Assembly (NCBI RefSeq): GCF_036884295.1
Contig: NZ_CP145608.1
Coordinates: forward strand, 1,054,001-1,118,000
Direction of reading: 5' to 3'
Source: Brochothrix thermosphacta DSM 20171 = FSL F6-1036
GTDB taxonomy: Bacteria; Bacillota; Bacilli; Lactobacillales; Listeriaceae
DNA: 64,000 nt
The number at the start of each line of letters is the position of its first letter. Within the stretch, counting starts at the first letter, position 1. The notes below the pieces were generated by a model. It saw nothing but the letters and a program-made list of their open reading frames with translations, made no database searches and was not told the origin of the DNA. Shown piece after piece: positions 45,793-55,736 of the stretch. The position numbers and the translations under genes are program-made.

Positions 45793-47238
45793 TCATTTTT
45801 CTGACTGATAATCAGTGTTTTGTGTGAGATCAACATCTTTTAATGGAATGATATGAGTTTTATTTTTGAATTTGAATGAAAGGTAAAGAATAATAAAAAT
45901 TGGCAAAGCAGCATAGCTAATGAGCACTTCATCCCATTTGAAATTAAGAACTGATTGATAGTTTTGACCGATGATAACTAATAAACAAAGTGCAAGTGCA
46001 ATGATGGAACCAATCGGGAACCAAGGCGCTTTGTATTTAAGCAGTGAGAGGTCTTTGTTTTGTTTAACATAGGCACGTCGGAAGCGATAATGGCTAATAG
46101 CGATGCCTGCCCATGCTATAAAACCTGTCAATCCGCTGGCGTTAACGAGCCACAAATAAGCGTTAGGGCTGACGAATGAAAGGCTATAAACTGCGAAAGT
46201 CGCAACAAAGCAAATGATTAACGCGACGAATGGAATACCAAAACGATTTGTGCGTTGGAAAATTTTGCCAGCAGCACCGTCATGTCCCATTGAAAATAAC
46301 ATACGAGAAGCTGCAAATAAGACAGAACTTCCAGAAGAAAGGATAGACGTTAAGATTATTGCATTCATGATAGAAGCGACGAAAGCTAAGCCAGCTCGTT
46401 CGAATACTAAAGTGAAGGGGCTAGTTGTAATATCGCTCCCACCCATTAGAGCAGGGCTTGTATACGGGATAATAAGGCCGATTACTAATATTGTTAAGAT
46501 ATAAAACAATAAGATGCGCCAAAACACTTGTTTAATGGCCTTAGGAATACTTTTTTCGGGTGTTGCGCTTTCTCCGGCCATGATTCCAACGGATTCACTG
46601 CCTTGAAAAGAAAATCCGGCAATGAGGAAAATACCTAAGAAAGCCAAAAAGCCACCGTTAAAAGGCGCGTTTCCTGTTGTGAAATTTTTAGTTCCAATAA
46701 ATTCTCCACCAAGAATACCAAAAATAGTTAGAACGCCAATAATCAGAAATAAGATGATTGTAATTACCTTGATTAAAGCAAACCAAAATTCACTTTCGCC
46801 ATAAAATTTTACTGAGAAGGCGTTGAGTGTGAATATTAAAGCAAAGAAGAGTAAACCCCAGAGTAGTAATGAAGTGTGCGGGAACCAATAACGCATGACG
46901 AGGGCTGCCGTAGAGATATCAACAGCGATTGTAATGATGCCGTTCAACCAATAGTTCCAACCAACGGCAAATCCAAAGGCTGGGTCGACAAAACGATTAC
47001 CGTAGGTGGCAAATGATCCCGATACAGGGAGGTAAGTTGCCATTTCACCAACGCCTGTCATTAAAAAATACACCATCGCGCCGATTAAGACGTAGGCAAG
47101 CAAAGCGCCACCTGGACCCGCTTGAGAGATTGCTAGTCCGCTGGACATGAATAAACCGGTTCCGATTGCACCACCAATGGCGATCATTGAAATATGTCTT
47201 GTTTTTAATTTACGTTTTACTTTTACATTTTTTTCCAT
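45793..47238 (-). CDS. lysP: amino acid permease, lysine-specific type
   Basis: A 481-residue APC-superfamily permease with 12 hydrophobic segments. The N-terminal KTRHISMIAIGGAIGTGLFMSSG is the substrate-binding helix 1 of the family, followed by YLPVSGSFATYGNRFVDPAFGFAVGWNYW, typical of LysP/AroP-like permeases. The spacing and GFSFQGSESVGIMAGESATPE segment point to LysP. ATG 47238 is preferred over 47259 because GGTGAT lies 8 bases upstream. It is divergent from the histidine phosphatase gene. Other basic or aromatic amino acids are possible substrates. Confidence 0.85.
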   Translation of the reverse strand: MEKNVKVKRKLKTRHISMIAIGGAIGTGLFMSSGLAISQAGPGGALLAYVLIGAMVYFLMTGVGEMATYLPVSGSFATYGNRFVDPAFGFAVGWNYWLNGIITIAVDISTAALVMRYWFPHTSLLLWGLLFFALIFTLNAFSVKFYGESEFWFALIKVITIILFLIIGVLTIFGILGGEFIGTKNFTTGNAPFNGGFLAFLGIFLIAGFSFQGSESVGIMAGESATPEKSIPKAIKQVFWRILLFYILTILVIGLIIPYTSPALMGGSDITTSPFTLVFERAGLAFVASIMNAIILTSILSSGSSVLFAASRMLFSMGHDGAAGKIFQRTNRFGIPFVALIICFVATFAVYSLSFVSPNAYLWLVNASGLTGFIAWAGIAISHYRFRRAYVKQNKDLSLLKYKAPWFPIGSIIALALCLLVIIGQNYQSVLNFKWDEVLISYAALPIFIILYLSFKFKNKTHIIPLKDVDLTQNTDYQSEK

Positions 47239-47440
47239 GTGTACATCACCCATTTCCAATTATAGCCATTCGAAAATAAAACATTTTGCTTTATCACGCT
47301 ATCAGACTAAAGTGTTTTTGATAATCCTATTAAACACCATAAAATGCAAAGTGTCAATGGCTTATGAGAATAAGTACAATTCTCGTGTTAAGAAGCGATA
47401 TCATTTATAATAAAAGTAACAAGGATAAAGGGGAGACATC

Positions 47441-48007
47441 ATGACTAAAATTATATTTGTTCGACATGCTGAAAAGGAAAAAAATATTGAGGTTGCTGAT
47501 CGAGAGCGTCCGCTCACAGCTGCGGGGATTTTAGCAAGTGAGGCTTTGGTTCAGCAGTTAGAGGCTTACTGTTTTGATCGTATTTTTAGCAGTCCGTTTA
47601 AACGAGCGATGGATACTGTCGAGCCGTTAGCGAAAGCGAATAAACTTAATGTAGAGGAAGTTATAGCTTTGCAAGAGCGTTTGGTTAAACGAGCAGGAAT
47701 AGAAAAACCAGATGATTATGTTGCGCGCCAATGGGAAGATTTTAATTACAAATTAGCTGGTGGTGAAAGTTTGAATGAAGTTCAAAAACGATTAATTGAT
47801 ACGATTGAACAATTAGTCATTGCCTTCCCAACAGAAACAGTATTAATTGGAACACATGGCACAGCATTAGCAACAATTTTAAATTATTATGATGAAACAT
47901 TCGGTATCGAACAATATAAGAAATTGAAACCTAAGATGCCTTACGCTGTAGAAATGATCTTTCAAGGAAAGAAATTAATAACAACCAACGTGTTAAAATT
48001 AAGTTAA
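47441..48007 (+). CDS. histidine phosphatase family protein
   Basis: A 188-residue phosphoglycerate-mutase-like phosphatase. The phospho-histidine motif is FVRHAEKEK (RHA instead of the commoner RHG) near residue 7, the second arginine is in IFSSPFKRAMDT, and the second catalytic His is in LIGTHGTALATIL near residue 138. ATG 47441 follows AAAGGGGAGAC. Only 12 bases separate it from the GTPase gene, so they are likely co-transcribed. Substrate unknown. Confidence 0.88.
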   Translation: MTKIIFVRHAEKEKNIEVADRERPLTAAGILASEALVQQLEAYCFDRIFSSPFKRAMDTVEPLAKANKLNVEEVIALQERLVKRAGIEKPDDYVARQWEDFNYKLAGGESLNEVQKRLIDTIEQLVIAFPTETVLIGTHGTALATILNYYDETFGIEQYKKLKPKMPYAVEMIFQGKKLITTNVLKLS

Positions 48008-48019
48008 GGGGTGATGATT

Positions 48020-49027
48020 ATGGTAGCTAAAAATATATTTAGTCGCTTATTTGATCAAGAATCTGCAAAGGTTGAAAAACAATTACAGCAAAAACTAATC
48101 ATTACAATGGTAGGAGATGTGAATGCGGGGAAATCTTCAACCATTAACCGCATCTTAAATCAAGAGGTTGCTGAGGTGGGTGCTAGCCCGGGTAAAACGA
48201 CGAGTATTTCCGAGTACGACTATGGTGATGGTGTAGTATTGGCAGATACGCCAGGGTTAAATGATGTCGTGACAAGTAATTCGGCCGTAACGCAGGCGTT
48301 TTACCAATCGTCAGATATGATATTGTTTTTCTTGAATGCTGCTGGTACTGTTTTCTCGGAAGTAGAAGACAAGGCTTTAAAAATAGTAGCTGCTGAAAAT
48401 CCTAACATTATTATTGTGTTAAATAAAATAGATGCTTCTGATGATGTGCCTACACAAATCGCCTTCATTAAAGAAAAAACGAATAATAGTTATCCGGTTA
48501 TTCCTGTAAGCTCACGTACAGGTGAAAATATCGATCAACTGGAAACTGAAATGCTTAATCTAGCAACTGAAAATAAAAAGGATTTGGTGTTGGCAAAAAA
48601 GTTCAAAAGTAGGTCATCTGTCGCGAACAAATGGATTGTAGCGGCAAGTGCATCAGCTGGAGGTGTGGGTGTAACGCCTATTCCTTTTGCCGATTCGTTA
48701 GCTTTGTCAGCCTTACAGATTAGTCTCGTGCTTAAGTTGGCCAATTTGTATGAATACTCAATTACTAAAAAAAATCTGCAAGAAATGATGCTTCCTTTAA
48801 TTACGACCACAGTTGGACGAACCTTAGCGGGATCAATAGCGAAAATTGTTCCAGGTGTAGGTACGTTAGTGGGTGGCGCAATAAATGGGGGTGTAGCTGC
48901 TAGTATTACGGCAGCGATTGGATATTCATTTAAAACCATTTTTGAAAAAGAGTGGAAACTTGATGCAAGCACTATTCAATCCGTTTTTTATGATTTTCTA
49001 AAGAAAGAAAAAAAGATTAAAAAGTAA
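48020..49027 (+). CDS. Era-like GTPase with DUF697-type C-terminus
   Basis: A 335-residue protein. The G domain covers about residues 20-190: G1 GDVNAGKSST, G3 DTPGLND, G4 NKIDASD and G5 VSSRTGEN. The C-terminal half (AASASAGGVGVTPIPFADS, then TTVGRTLAGSIAKIVPGVGTLVGGAINGG) is hydrophobic and glycine-rich, like the DUF697 domain of YcjF/YeeP-type GTPases, and probably associates with membrane. ATG 48020 follows AAGGGGTGAT. Function unknown. It may form a dynamin-like or envelope-stress factor. Confidence 0.82.
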   Translation: MVAKNIFSRLFDQESAKVEKQLQQKLIITMVGDVNAGKSSTINRILNQEVAEVGASPGKTTSISEYDYGDGVVLADTPGLNDVVTSNSAVTQAFYQSSDMILFFLNAAGTVFSEVEDKALKIVAAENPNIIIVLNKIDASDDVPTQIAFIKEKTNNSYPVIPVSSRTGENIDQLETEMLNLATENKKDLVLAKKFKSRSSVANKWIVAASASAGGVGVTPIPFADSLALSALQISLVLKLANLYEYSITKKNLQEMMLPLITTTVGRTLAGSIAKIVPGVGTLVGGAINGGVAASITAAIGYSFKTIFEKEWKLDASTIQSVFYDFLKKEKKIKK

Positions 49028-49136
49028 TGTGTGTTATATCTGTACTAGTCTAACGGAATATGAAAATATAACAGAAAGTTAACTAAACTGTAACAGTTTT
49101 ACTGTTTTTCCTAATGTAATCAAGCTTTTTTTATTG

Positions 49137-49142
49137 TATAAT
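49137..49142 (+). promoter_or_regulatory. -10 box before alsS
   Basis: TATAAT lies 95 bases before alsS in the 209-base gap that follows the GTPase gene, while the -35 position is poor. A direct CTGTAACAG-type palindrome (49089-49097) precedes it and could be part of a terminator or an operator. Confidence 0.4.
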
Positions 49143-49236
49143 GGTGATGTAGTCATTCGTTAGAATAAATATAAAAACTGTATCATATCTATTGTGGATA
49201 TAATTAGTACAATAAAATGAAAAGGTGATGATTGTT

Positions 49237-50916
49237 ATGACAAAGGAAATAAAACCCGTATCGACAGGCGCAGATCTTTTTGTAGATACATTAATCAATA
49301 ATAAAGTGGATTATGTTTTTGGTATTCCAGGAGCTAAAATCGATAAAGCGTTTGATGTTTTAGCTGAACGAGGACCAGAGGTTATTGTTTGTCGCCATGA
49401 ACAAAATGCAACGTTGATTGCACAAGGCGTGGGGCGTATTACAGGGAAACCAGGCGTTGTATTAGTAACGTCGGGCCCAGGTGTTACAAATTTGGCAACA
49501 GGATTAGTAACGGCGAACGCTGAAAGTGATCCTGTTTTAGCAGTCGGAGGTAATGTAACCCGTAAAGATAGCTTGAAACGCACGCACCAATCAATGGACA
49601 ATGCTGGTTTTATGAAACATGTTACAAAATCAAGCGTTGAAGTTTTAGACGCTGAAGCCATTCCTGAAGCGATGACAAATGCTTACCGTGAAGCAATGAT
49701 GGGCCGTCCTGGCGCAACGTTTGTTAGTATTCCGCAAGATGTTATTAGTGCCAAGGATGTTCACGCGGCAGCTATTCCAGCGGTATCCGCACCACACTTA
49801 GGTTCTGCATCAAAAAAAGATGTTGAAAAATTAGTTGAGCGTTTAAGCGAAGCTAAATTACCAGTCTTTTTATTAGGAATGCGTGCAAGTTCTGTTGAAG
49901 CAACCGCAGCTATTCGTGATTTTTTAACAAAACACCCTATGCCAGTTGTTGAAACATTCCAAGGTTCAGGAATTATTTCACGAAAATTAGAAAATAATTT
50001 TTATGGTCGTGTAGGTCTCTTCCGTAACCAACCAGGCGATGTTTTACTGAACAAAGCAGATTTGGTTATCACGATTGGATATGACCCCATCGAATATGAT
50101 CCGATTACTTGGAATCCTGATAATGATAGTACAATTATTCATCTTGATACTGTTCCAGCTGACATCGATCACAATTATCAACCTGTTACAGAACTTGTTG
50201 GTGATATCACAGAAACACTTGAATTAGTGACAGAAAAATTAAGTCGTTTAAACTTCGGTGAAGAAGCACAAGCGATTTTGAAAAATGTCCGTGACATGCA
50301 AAATAACCGCCCAATTAAAGCACCTGCACTTGAGGATCAAACACGAGTTCACCCAGTGACATTGGTGAATACACTTCAAAAAATGATCACTGATGATATG
50401 ACAGTAACCGTGGATGTTGGTTCTATCTATATCTATATGGCACGTTTATTCCGCAGTTATGAACCACGTCGTTTATTATTCTCTAACGGGATGCAAACTC
50501 TTGGTGTCGCATTGCCTTGGGGTATTGCAGCGTCACTCGTTCGTCCGACTGAAAAGGTTATCTCAATGTCTGGGGATGGCGGCTTCCTCTTTTCAGGTCA
50601 AGAGCTTGAAACAGCTGTTCGTCTAAAATCGAATCTTGTTCACTTAGTTTGGAATGATGGAACATACGATATGGTTGCTTTCCAACAACAAAAAAAATAT
50701 GGTAAAGATGCTGCCGTTAAATTAGGACCAGTCGACTTCGCTATGTATGCAGAATCAATGGGCGCAAAAGGCTTACGTGTGGATAAAGTTTCTGATTTAG
50801 AAGCGGTATTAGCAGAAGCATTAGCAACAGAAGGTCCTGTTGTTGTAGATATTCCGGTCGATTACCGTGACAACATCAAATTAGCAAATATTGTCATGAT
50901 GGATACAATGAACTAG
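49237..50916 (+). CDS. alsS: acetolactate synthase, catabolic
   Basis: A 559-residue thiamine-diphosphate enzyme condensing two pyruvates to acetolactate and CO2. The activating Glu lies in [16 protein letters not shown] near residue 50, and the ThDP/Mg motif is [20 protein letters not shown] with [15 protein letters not shown] near residue 475. The QQ-KYG segment and absence of a regulatory subunit gene mark the FAD-independent AlsS type rather than IlvB. ATG 49237 follows AAAGGTGATG. alsD starts 16 bases downstream, giving an acetoin-forming operon that drains pyruvate. Confidence 0.95.
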   Translation: MTKEIKPVSTGADLFVDTLINNKVDYVFGIPGAKIDKAFDVLAERGPEVIVCRHEQNATLIAQGVGRITGKPGVVLVTSGPGVTNLATGLVTANAESDPVLAVGGNVTRKDSLKRTHQSMDNAGFMKHVTKSSVEVLDAEAIPEAMTNAYREAMMGRPGATFVSIPQDVISAKDVHAAAIPAVSAPHLGSASKKDVEKLVERLSEAKLPVFLLGMRASSVEATAAIRDFLTKHPMPVVETFQGSGIISRKLENNFYGRVGLFRNQPGDVLLNKADLVITIGYDPIEYDPITWNPDNDSTIIHLDTVPADIDHNYQPVTELVGDITETLELVTEKLSRLNFGEEAQAILKNVRDMQNNRPIKAPALEDQTRVHPVTLVNTLQKMITDDMTVTVDVGSIYIYMARLFRSYEPRRLLFSNGMQTLGVALPWGIAASLVRPTEKVISMSGDGGFLFSGQELETAVRLKSNLVHLVWNDGTYDMVAFQQQKKYGKDAAVKLGPVDFAMYAESMGAKGLRVDKVSDLEAVLAEALATEGPVVVDIPVDYRDNIKLANIVMMDTMN

Positions 50917-50932
50917 AAAGAAGGTTGTGGAA

Positions 50933-51655
50933 ATGTCTGAAACAAAAGCGAACCATTTATTTCAACACTCGACAATGGGTGCATTAGTTGGCGCTCAATT
51001 TGCTGGCTCAATCACATTTTCAGAGTTGTTGAAACAAGGTGATATTGGAATTGGTACATTACATGATTTTGATGGGGAATTAATCGTTATTGACGGGAAA
51101 CCGTATCAAATTAAATCTGATGGTCAAGCCTATCTCAAAACACCAGAAGAAACAACGCCCTATGCGACAGTGTCTCACTTTCAACCGAAATTAAGTTTTG
51201 AAGTAACGGGTGGTAAAACACGTCAAGAAATCGAAGCGAAAATACGTGAGTATGAAACAATCAGCCCGAATATCTTCTTTGCTGTAAAATTAACCGGTGT
51301 GTTTCGTTCAGTCGATACACGCGTTGTTCCTAAACAAACGCGACCTTATCAACCGCTTGTTGAAGCTGTGAAAAAACAACCCGTTTTTCATTTTGAAGAA
51401 GTAAAAGGGACTGTATTAGGTTTTTGGACGCCGACCTATTTTCAAGGTATCGGTGTTGCAGGCTACCATCTTCATTTTATTAATGAAGACCGTACAGCAG
51501 GAGGACATGTATTTGCTTATGACATGTTAGAAGGTACAGTCGAAATTGCACCACAAACCGATTTTCATCTCCAAGTACCCAATACAAAAGAATATTACGA
51601 AGCCGATTTAAATAACCCCAATATGGTGGCTCAAATTGAAGAAGCTGAAAACTAA
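50933..51655 (+). CDS. alsD: alpha-acetolactate decarboxylase
   Basis: A 240-residue cytoplasmic decarboxylase forming acetoin from acetolactate. The zinc-site and family motifs are IGIGTLHDFDGELIVIDGKPYQI near residue 38 and GVAGYHLHFINEDRTAGGHV near residue 178 (the HxH plus later His ligands). ATG 50933 follows AAAGAAGGTTG. A GTG at 50927 overlaps that site. It is the second gene of the alsSD operon and is followed by a strong terminator. Confidence 0.97.
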   Translation: MSETKANHLFQHSTMGALVGAQFAGSITFSELLKQGDIGIGTLHDFDGELIVIDGKPYQIKSDGQAYLKTPEETTPYATVSHFQPKLSFEVTGGKTRQEIEAKIREYETISPNIFFAVKLTGVFRSVDTRVVPKQTRPYQPLVEAVKKQPVFHFEEVKGTVLGFWTPTYFQGIGVAGYHLHFINEDRTAGGHVFAYDMLEGTVEIAPQTDFHLQVPNTKEYYEADLNNPNMVAQIEEAEN

Positions 51656-51678
51656 CGATTAGCGTTAAAAATTATAAG

Positions 51679-51722
51679 ACAATCTTTTGATTAAATATTT
51701 ATCAAAAGATTGTTTTTTTTGT
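51679..51722 (+). terminator. terminator of alsSD
   Basis: ACAATCTTTTGAT pairs perfectly with ATCAAAAGATTGT and is followed by eight T. The 200 bases after it up to 51925 are AT-rich with nothing else recognised. Confidence 0.92.
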
Positions 51723-51925
51723 TTTAAAATAGAGGGAAGTTTCATCATTTTTTATTTCACAAAGACGAGCGGGCTATTTTTTTAATGTGCGTTATGAGCG
51801 TTTTATCATTGGGAACAAGTTGTGTTTTCTTTTTGTAGGTTAACGGAATTTAAACCGCTTTATGCAGGGTTAATATTTAAATTAAGCGTTTTTTTTGGTA
51901 TGATGTGATTGAGGAGGTGAGTAAA

Positions 51926-52456
51926 ATGGAAGAAGTACAGCTAATCGATCCGATAGAAACGAAGCGCTTGCTTTTAATTCCCTATTACAGAGAATATGTT
52001 GAAGCAACAATAGAGGGGCATGCTGCATTAGAAAAGCGCTGTGGTTATAAAGTTGCTGAAGAGTGGCCGGGGATTGATTTTTTCTTTTACTTACCATTCG
52101 CTTTAGAACAGATGCGTGATAATCCGATGGATGCTCAATGGACACGTTTAATTGTCTTAAAAGAAACAGGCGAAGTTATTGGTGAAATTGGGGGACAAGG
52201 GACACCAACTGAAACAAAAGAAGTCGAATTGGGTTATTCGATTGTCCCTCGCTGCCAAAATAAGGGCTATATGACCGAAGCGATTGAAGCGATGATACGT
52301 TGGTTTATCTCAGAAAAAATGACACGTATTACAGCGAAGTGTTTTACATACAACCTTGCATCCAAACATGTGTTGCAAAAAAGTGATTTTGAGTTAGATT
52401 ATTGCGACAAAGATATTATTTATTGGTACTACCCATTGCTAGAGGACGTCGTATGA
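51926..52456 (+). CDS. GNAT-family N-acetyltransferase (RimJ/RimL-like)
   Basis: A 176-residue acyltransferase. It opens IDPIETKRLLLIPYYREYV, the usual ETxRLxLRP-like start of RimJ/RimL proteins, and carries VELGYSIVPRCQNKGYMTEA near residue 97-116 (the acetyl-CoA site with Q/N-x-G-Y-M) and ITAKCFTYNLASKHVLQK near the end. ATG 51926 follows GAGGAGGTGAG. Its stop overlaps the next gene's start by four bases (ATGA), so expression is coupled. Confidence 0.88.
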   Translation: MEEVQLIDPIETKRLLLIPYYREYVEATIEGHAALEKRCGYKVAEEWPGIDFFFYLPFALEQMRDNPMDAQWTRLIVLKETGEVIGEIGGQGTPTETKEVELGYSIVPRCQNKGYMTEAIEAMIRWFISEKMTRITAKCFTYNLASKHVLQKSDFELDYCDKDIIYWYYPLLEDVV

Positions 52457-52938
52457 CGGTGATAATTGCCAGTGGTAAACCGAAGTGTTGGGATAAAACA
52501 GTTGAAACGGTACCTACTAAAGCAAGTGATGTTTACACAGGTACTTTTCATCGATTATGTCGTGATTATACAAAGCATTTTTTAACAACCGAAACAGTAC
52601 TGATTTTATCACCTTATTATGGTTTAGTTGAGTTAGATAAAGTATTAACAGAAACTTATGATGTGCGCTTTAATGCCAGTGGTATAAATAAGAATACAAT
52701 CCAAGCATCACAATTAAAAGCACAATGGTTAAAATTAAAAGAACCTGAACAATCAATCTATCTTTTTGGTGGAGAAAAGTTCATTAAAGTTGTGAAGGCT
52801 TTTATGACAGAAGACGAAGCGAATCGGGTTGAATACCCATTAGTTGGTTTAGGAGGCATTGGCTATATGCAACAGAAAATGAAGTTATCTCTTTTAGCTA
52901 ATGAACCCTTTCACAATACCAAGGATAAAATGATGTAA
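52453..52938 (+). CDS. DUF6884-like protein
   Basis: A 161-residue soluble protein beginning MTVIIASGKPKCWDK, with TVLILSPYYGLVELDKVLT near residue 48 and IYLFGGEKFIKVVKAF near residue 104. The beginning C-x-x-K and the S-x-x-x-GL layout match proteins annotated DUF6884. ATG 52453 overlaps the previous stop. The fold recalls nucleoside-modifying TGT-like accessory proteins, but no function is established. Confidence 0.65.
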   Translation: MTVIIASGKPKCWDKTVETVPTKASDVYTGTFHRLCRDYTKHFLTTETVLILSPYYGLVELDKVLTETYDVRFNASGINKNTIQASQLKAQWLKLKEPEQSIYLFGGEKFIKVVKAFMTEDEANRVEYPLVGLGGIGYMQQKMKLSLLANEPFHNTKDKMM

Positions 52939-52943
52939 CAGAA

Positions 52944-52978
52944 AGCCACAAAGCATAATTTGCTTTGTGGCTCTTTTT
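52944..52978. terminator. bidirectional terminator
   Basis: GCCACAAAGCA-TAAT-TTGCTTTGTGGC forms a nearly perfect stem with T-rich flank. It is shared with the convergent zwf gene. Confidence 0.9.
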
Positions 52979-52982
52979 AGTT

Positions 52983-54452
52983 TTAAGATAATGGGTACCA
53001 TTTAAAACCGTCTTTTGCTAACAATTCATTAGCAGCTTCAGGTCCTGTGCTACCAGATGCATAGTTTGGTAACGATGTTGGATGTGTTGCCCAACCTTCG
53101 TAAATACGATCAACAAGTTGCCATGAAAGTGCTACTTCATCCCAATGAGAGAAGTAAGTTGCGTCACCACGTAAACAATCATGAATAACTTTTTCATACG
53201 CTTCTGGTGCATTAGGATCAACTGAGTCAGCTGATGTTTGTAATACAGTTGGTTGTGTAACCAAGCCTTGTCCAGGTACTTTTACATTGATATTGAGTGA
53301 AATGCTTTCGTTTGGAGCAATTTCTATCACAAGTGTATTGCTGATTTGTTCATTTGAATCATCAAACAAGTTAGGACGGTCATTTTTGAATTCAATCACA
53401 ATACTTGTTTTCTTCGTTTCAAGACGTTTCCCTGTACGGATATATATCGGTACACCGTTCCAACGATCACTATGAGAAGTGAGTTTTCCAGCGACAAAAG
53501 TCTCTGTTGTTGATTTAGGATCAACGTTATCCTCAGAACGATAAGCTTTGTACTTAGTCGCATCTTCAGGATTCGCATCATATTGGCCAGGGACGAAGAA
53601 ATTGTTCACTTCATCAACTTCAGGTACATCAAACGAGCGTAATAGACGAACTTTTTCAGCACGAATATCTGACTTGTCTAATGAAAGAGGGTAATCCATT
53701 AAAACCAGTGAAACAACTTGTAAAATGTGATTTTGGAACATGTCACGTAAAGCGCCACTGTTGTCATAATAACCACCACGCTCTTCCACACCTAAATCTT
53801 CAGCTAAAGTCACTTGGATGTTGCTGATATGACGATTATTCCATAGCGCTTCAATCATTGGGTTTGCGAAACGAATAGCTGATACATTTTGAACCATCTC
53901 TTTACCTAAATAATGGTCGATGCGATAAATTTGATTTTCGTTAAACGCAAGGCCTAAGGCATCATTTAGTTCCTGTGCGGATTCAAGATTATGACCAAAT
54001 GGTTTTTCAATCATTAAACGTTGGTAACCCTCTGTATCCACAAGACCTTCAGATTTTAAACGGACCGCAATTTCATTAAAGAAAGTCGGTGCCATCGCAA
54101 GGAAAAAGATACGATTGCCCTTGAGGCTATATTTTGAATCGAGTTCGTTTGATAAATCAAGTAATACTTTGTATGATTCTTGGTTAGTAACATCATGTGA
54201 ACGGTAATAAAAGTGTGAAACAAATTCTTGGATTTGCGATTTGTCGGCAATTGACGTAATGGAAGAAGCGACCTGTTGTCTGAATAACTCATTAGTTAAC
54301 TGACGACGCGCTGTTCCGATAACTGCGAAGTTTTCTTTTAAAAATCCTTTTGCATACAAACGGTAGATTGCCGGATATAATTTTCGGTTAGCTAAATCTC
54401 CTGTGCCACCAAATATCGTTATAAGCGTTGTTTCTTCTTTTATAGTTGTCAT
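52983..54452 (-). CDS. zwf: glucose-6-phosphate 1-dehydrogenase
   Basis: A 489-residue enzyme oxidising glucose-6-phosphate to 6-phosphogluconolactone, the entry to the pentose phosphate pathway. The NADP site is TIFGGTGDLANRKLYPAIYRL near residue 12-32, and the active site is RIDHYLGKEMVQN near residue 180, with the catalytic His. ATG 54452 follows AGAAGG, and the open frame extends to 54500 without a better start. The order zwf, then rnz, an SDR gene and dinB on the other strand, is one I recall from Listeria. Confidence 0.97.
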   Translation of the reverse strand: MTTIKEETTLITIFGGTGDLANRKLYPAIYRLYAKGFLKENFAVIGTARRQLTNELFRQQVASSITSIADKSQIQEFVSHFYYRSHDVTNQESYKVLLDLSNELDSKYSLKGNRIFFLAMAPTFFNEIAVRLKSEGLVDTEGYQRLMIEKPFGHNLESAQELNDALGLAFNENQIYRIDHYLGKEMVQNVSAIRFANPMIEALWNNRHISNIQVTLAEDLGVEERGGYYDNSGALRDMFQNHILQVVSLVLMDYPLSLDKSDIRAEKVRLLRSFDVPEVDEVNNFFVPGQYDANPEDATKYKAYRSEDNVDPKSTTETFVAGKLTSHSDRWNGVPIYIRTGKRLETKKTSIVIEFKNDRPNLFDDSNEQISNTLVIEIAPNESISLNINVKVPGQGLVTQPTVLQTSADSVDPNAPEAYEKVIHDCLRGDATYFSHWDEVALSWQLVDRIYEGWATHPTSLPNYASGSTGPEAANELLAKDGFKWYPLS

Positions 54453-54769
54453 ATTGATAAGCCTTCTTTCATTCTCATTTAGATGCGTTTTTGCTTGCAC
54501 CTACTAATATAACACGAAAGCTAAAAGTGGTATAGTAAGTGAATCGATAATTTTTAGAGAAATCTGATTTTTCATTGAGATAATAGAAAGTACGGGCTTT
54601 TTTTAATTGTAAAATTGGTCGATAATATAATCAGTTAGCTAATATTATGTTAAAATAAGTGGTACACCTTTTAGGGTGTTTAGCGTTGATAAATAATTTA
54701 AGTGTCTGATATAAATAATCATTTAATTGAATGAATAAAAAATAACAGTGATAGAAACGAGGCATAAAA
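54453..54769. other. 317-base divergent promoter region zwf/rnz
   Basis: AT-rich. The only structure noted is the small palindrome ACACC-TTTTA-GGGTGT at 54664-54679. It must hold the promoters of zwf and rnz, but neither is clear enough to place. No small gene is convincing. Confidence 0.5.
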
Positions 54770-55696
54770 ATGGAACTGACTTTTTTGGGTACAGGAGCAG
54801 GTGTACCAGCGAAAACACGTAACGTCACAGCTATTGCGTTACAATTATTGGATGAACGCAGTGTTTGGTGGCTATTTGATTGTGGAGAAGCAACACAGCA
54901 TCAATTATTGAAGAGTTCTTTAAAACCAGGGAAAATCGAAAAAATATTCATTACACATTTACACGGCGATCATATTTTTGGTTTGCCTGGCTTGTTAAGT
55001 AGTCGTTCATTCCAAGGCGGGGACACAGCGTTAACAGTCTATGGCCCTAAAGGAATTCGTGCTTTTATTGAGACAAGCTTAAAAGTGTCTCAAACACACT
55101 TATCGTATCCGTTGATCATTGAGGAAATGCAACCAGGTGTTATTTTTGAAGATGAACAATTTAAAGTCGAAACAGCACTGCTCAGCCATGGAATCGATAG
55201 TTACGGCTTTAGAATCGAAGAACGTGATAAAGTAGGGAAATTAGATGTTGCAGGGTTAACAAAACTTGGCGTTAAACCAGGCCCTGTATTTAAAGTAATC
55301 AAAGACGGTGGCGATGTGACGCTTGAAGACGGTTCAGTTATCTCAGGTAAAGATTTTGTAGCTCCTTCCATTAAAGGGCGGATTGTTACCATTCTAGGAG
55401 ATACGCGTCCAACCGACACATCTGTTAAATTAGCGCAAGGTGCGAACGTTTTAGTTCACGAAGCAACATTTGAAGCTGATAAAAGTAAAATGGCCCGCGC
55501 TTACTATCATTCGTCAACAACTCAAGCAGCAACAATCGCACTTAAAGCTAATGTAACACACCTTATTTTGACTCATATTTCATCGCGTTATATGTTTGAT
55601 GACTTGAAAAAACTGGCGCAAGAAGCGCGAAGTGTTTTTGAAAATACAGATATTGCAGATGACTTTTCAACGTTCGAGATACCTTATCAAAAGTAA
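54770..55696 (+). CDS. rnz: ribonuclease Z
   Basis: A 308-residue metallo-beta-lactamase-fold endonuclease that trims tRNA 3' ends. It opens [19 protein letters not shown], the short RNase Z start. The zinc motif is [16 protein letters not shown] near residue 62-77, with further ligands in [22 protein letters not shown] and THISSRY. ATG 54770 follows AAACGAGGCAT. It is probably co-transcribed with the SDR gene 40 bases downstream. Confidence 0.96.
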   Translation: MELTFLGTGAGVPAKTRNVTAIALQLLDERSVWWLFDCGEATQHQLLKSSLKPGKIEKIFITHLHGDHIFGLPGLLSSRSFQGGDTALTVYGPKGIRAFIETSLKVSQTHLSYPLIIEEMQPGVIFEDEQFKVETALLSHGIDSYGFRIEERDKVGKLDVAGLTKLGVKPGPVFKVIKDGGDVTLEDGSVISGKDFVAPSIKGRIVTILGDTRPTDTSVKLAQGANVLVHEATFEADKSKMARAYYHSSTTQAATIALKANVTHLILTHISSRYMFDDLKKLAQEARSVFENTDIADDFSTFEIPYQK

Positions 55697-55736
55697 AAAG
55701 TAGGGTTGTCTATTTAATGGTTAAGGGAGGTTTAAG

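Noticed and set aside
49237-50916. Biosynthetic IlvB acetolactate synthase
   Set aside because: No IlvN-type small subunit or branched-chain genes adjacent; alsD follows directly.
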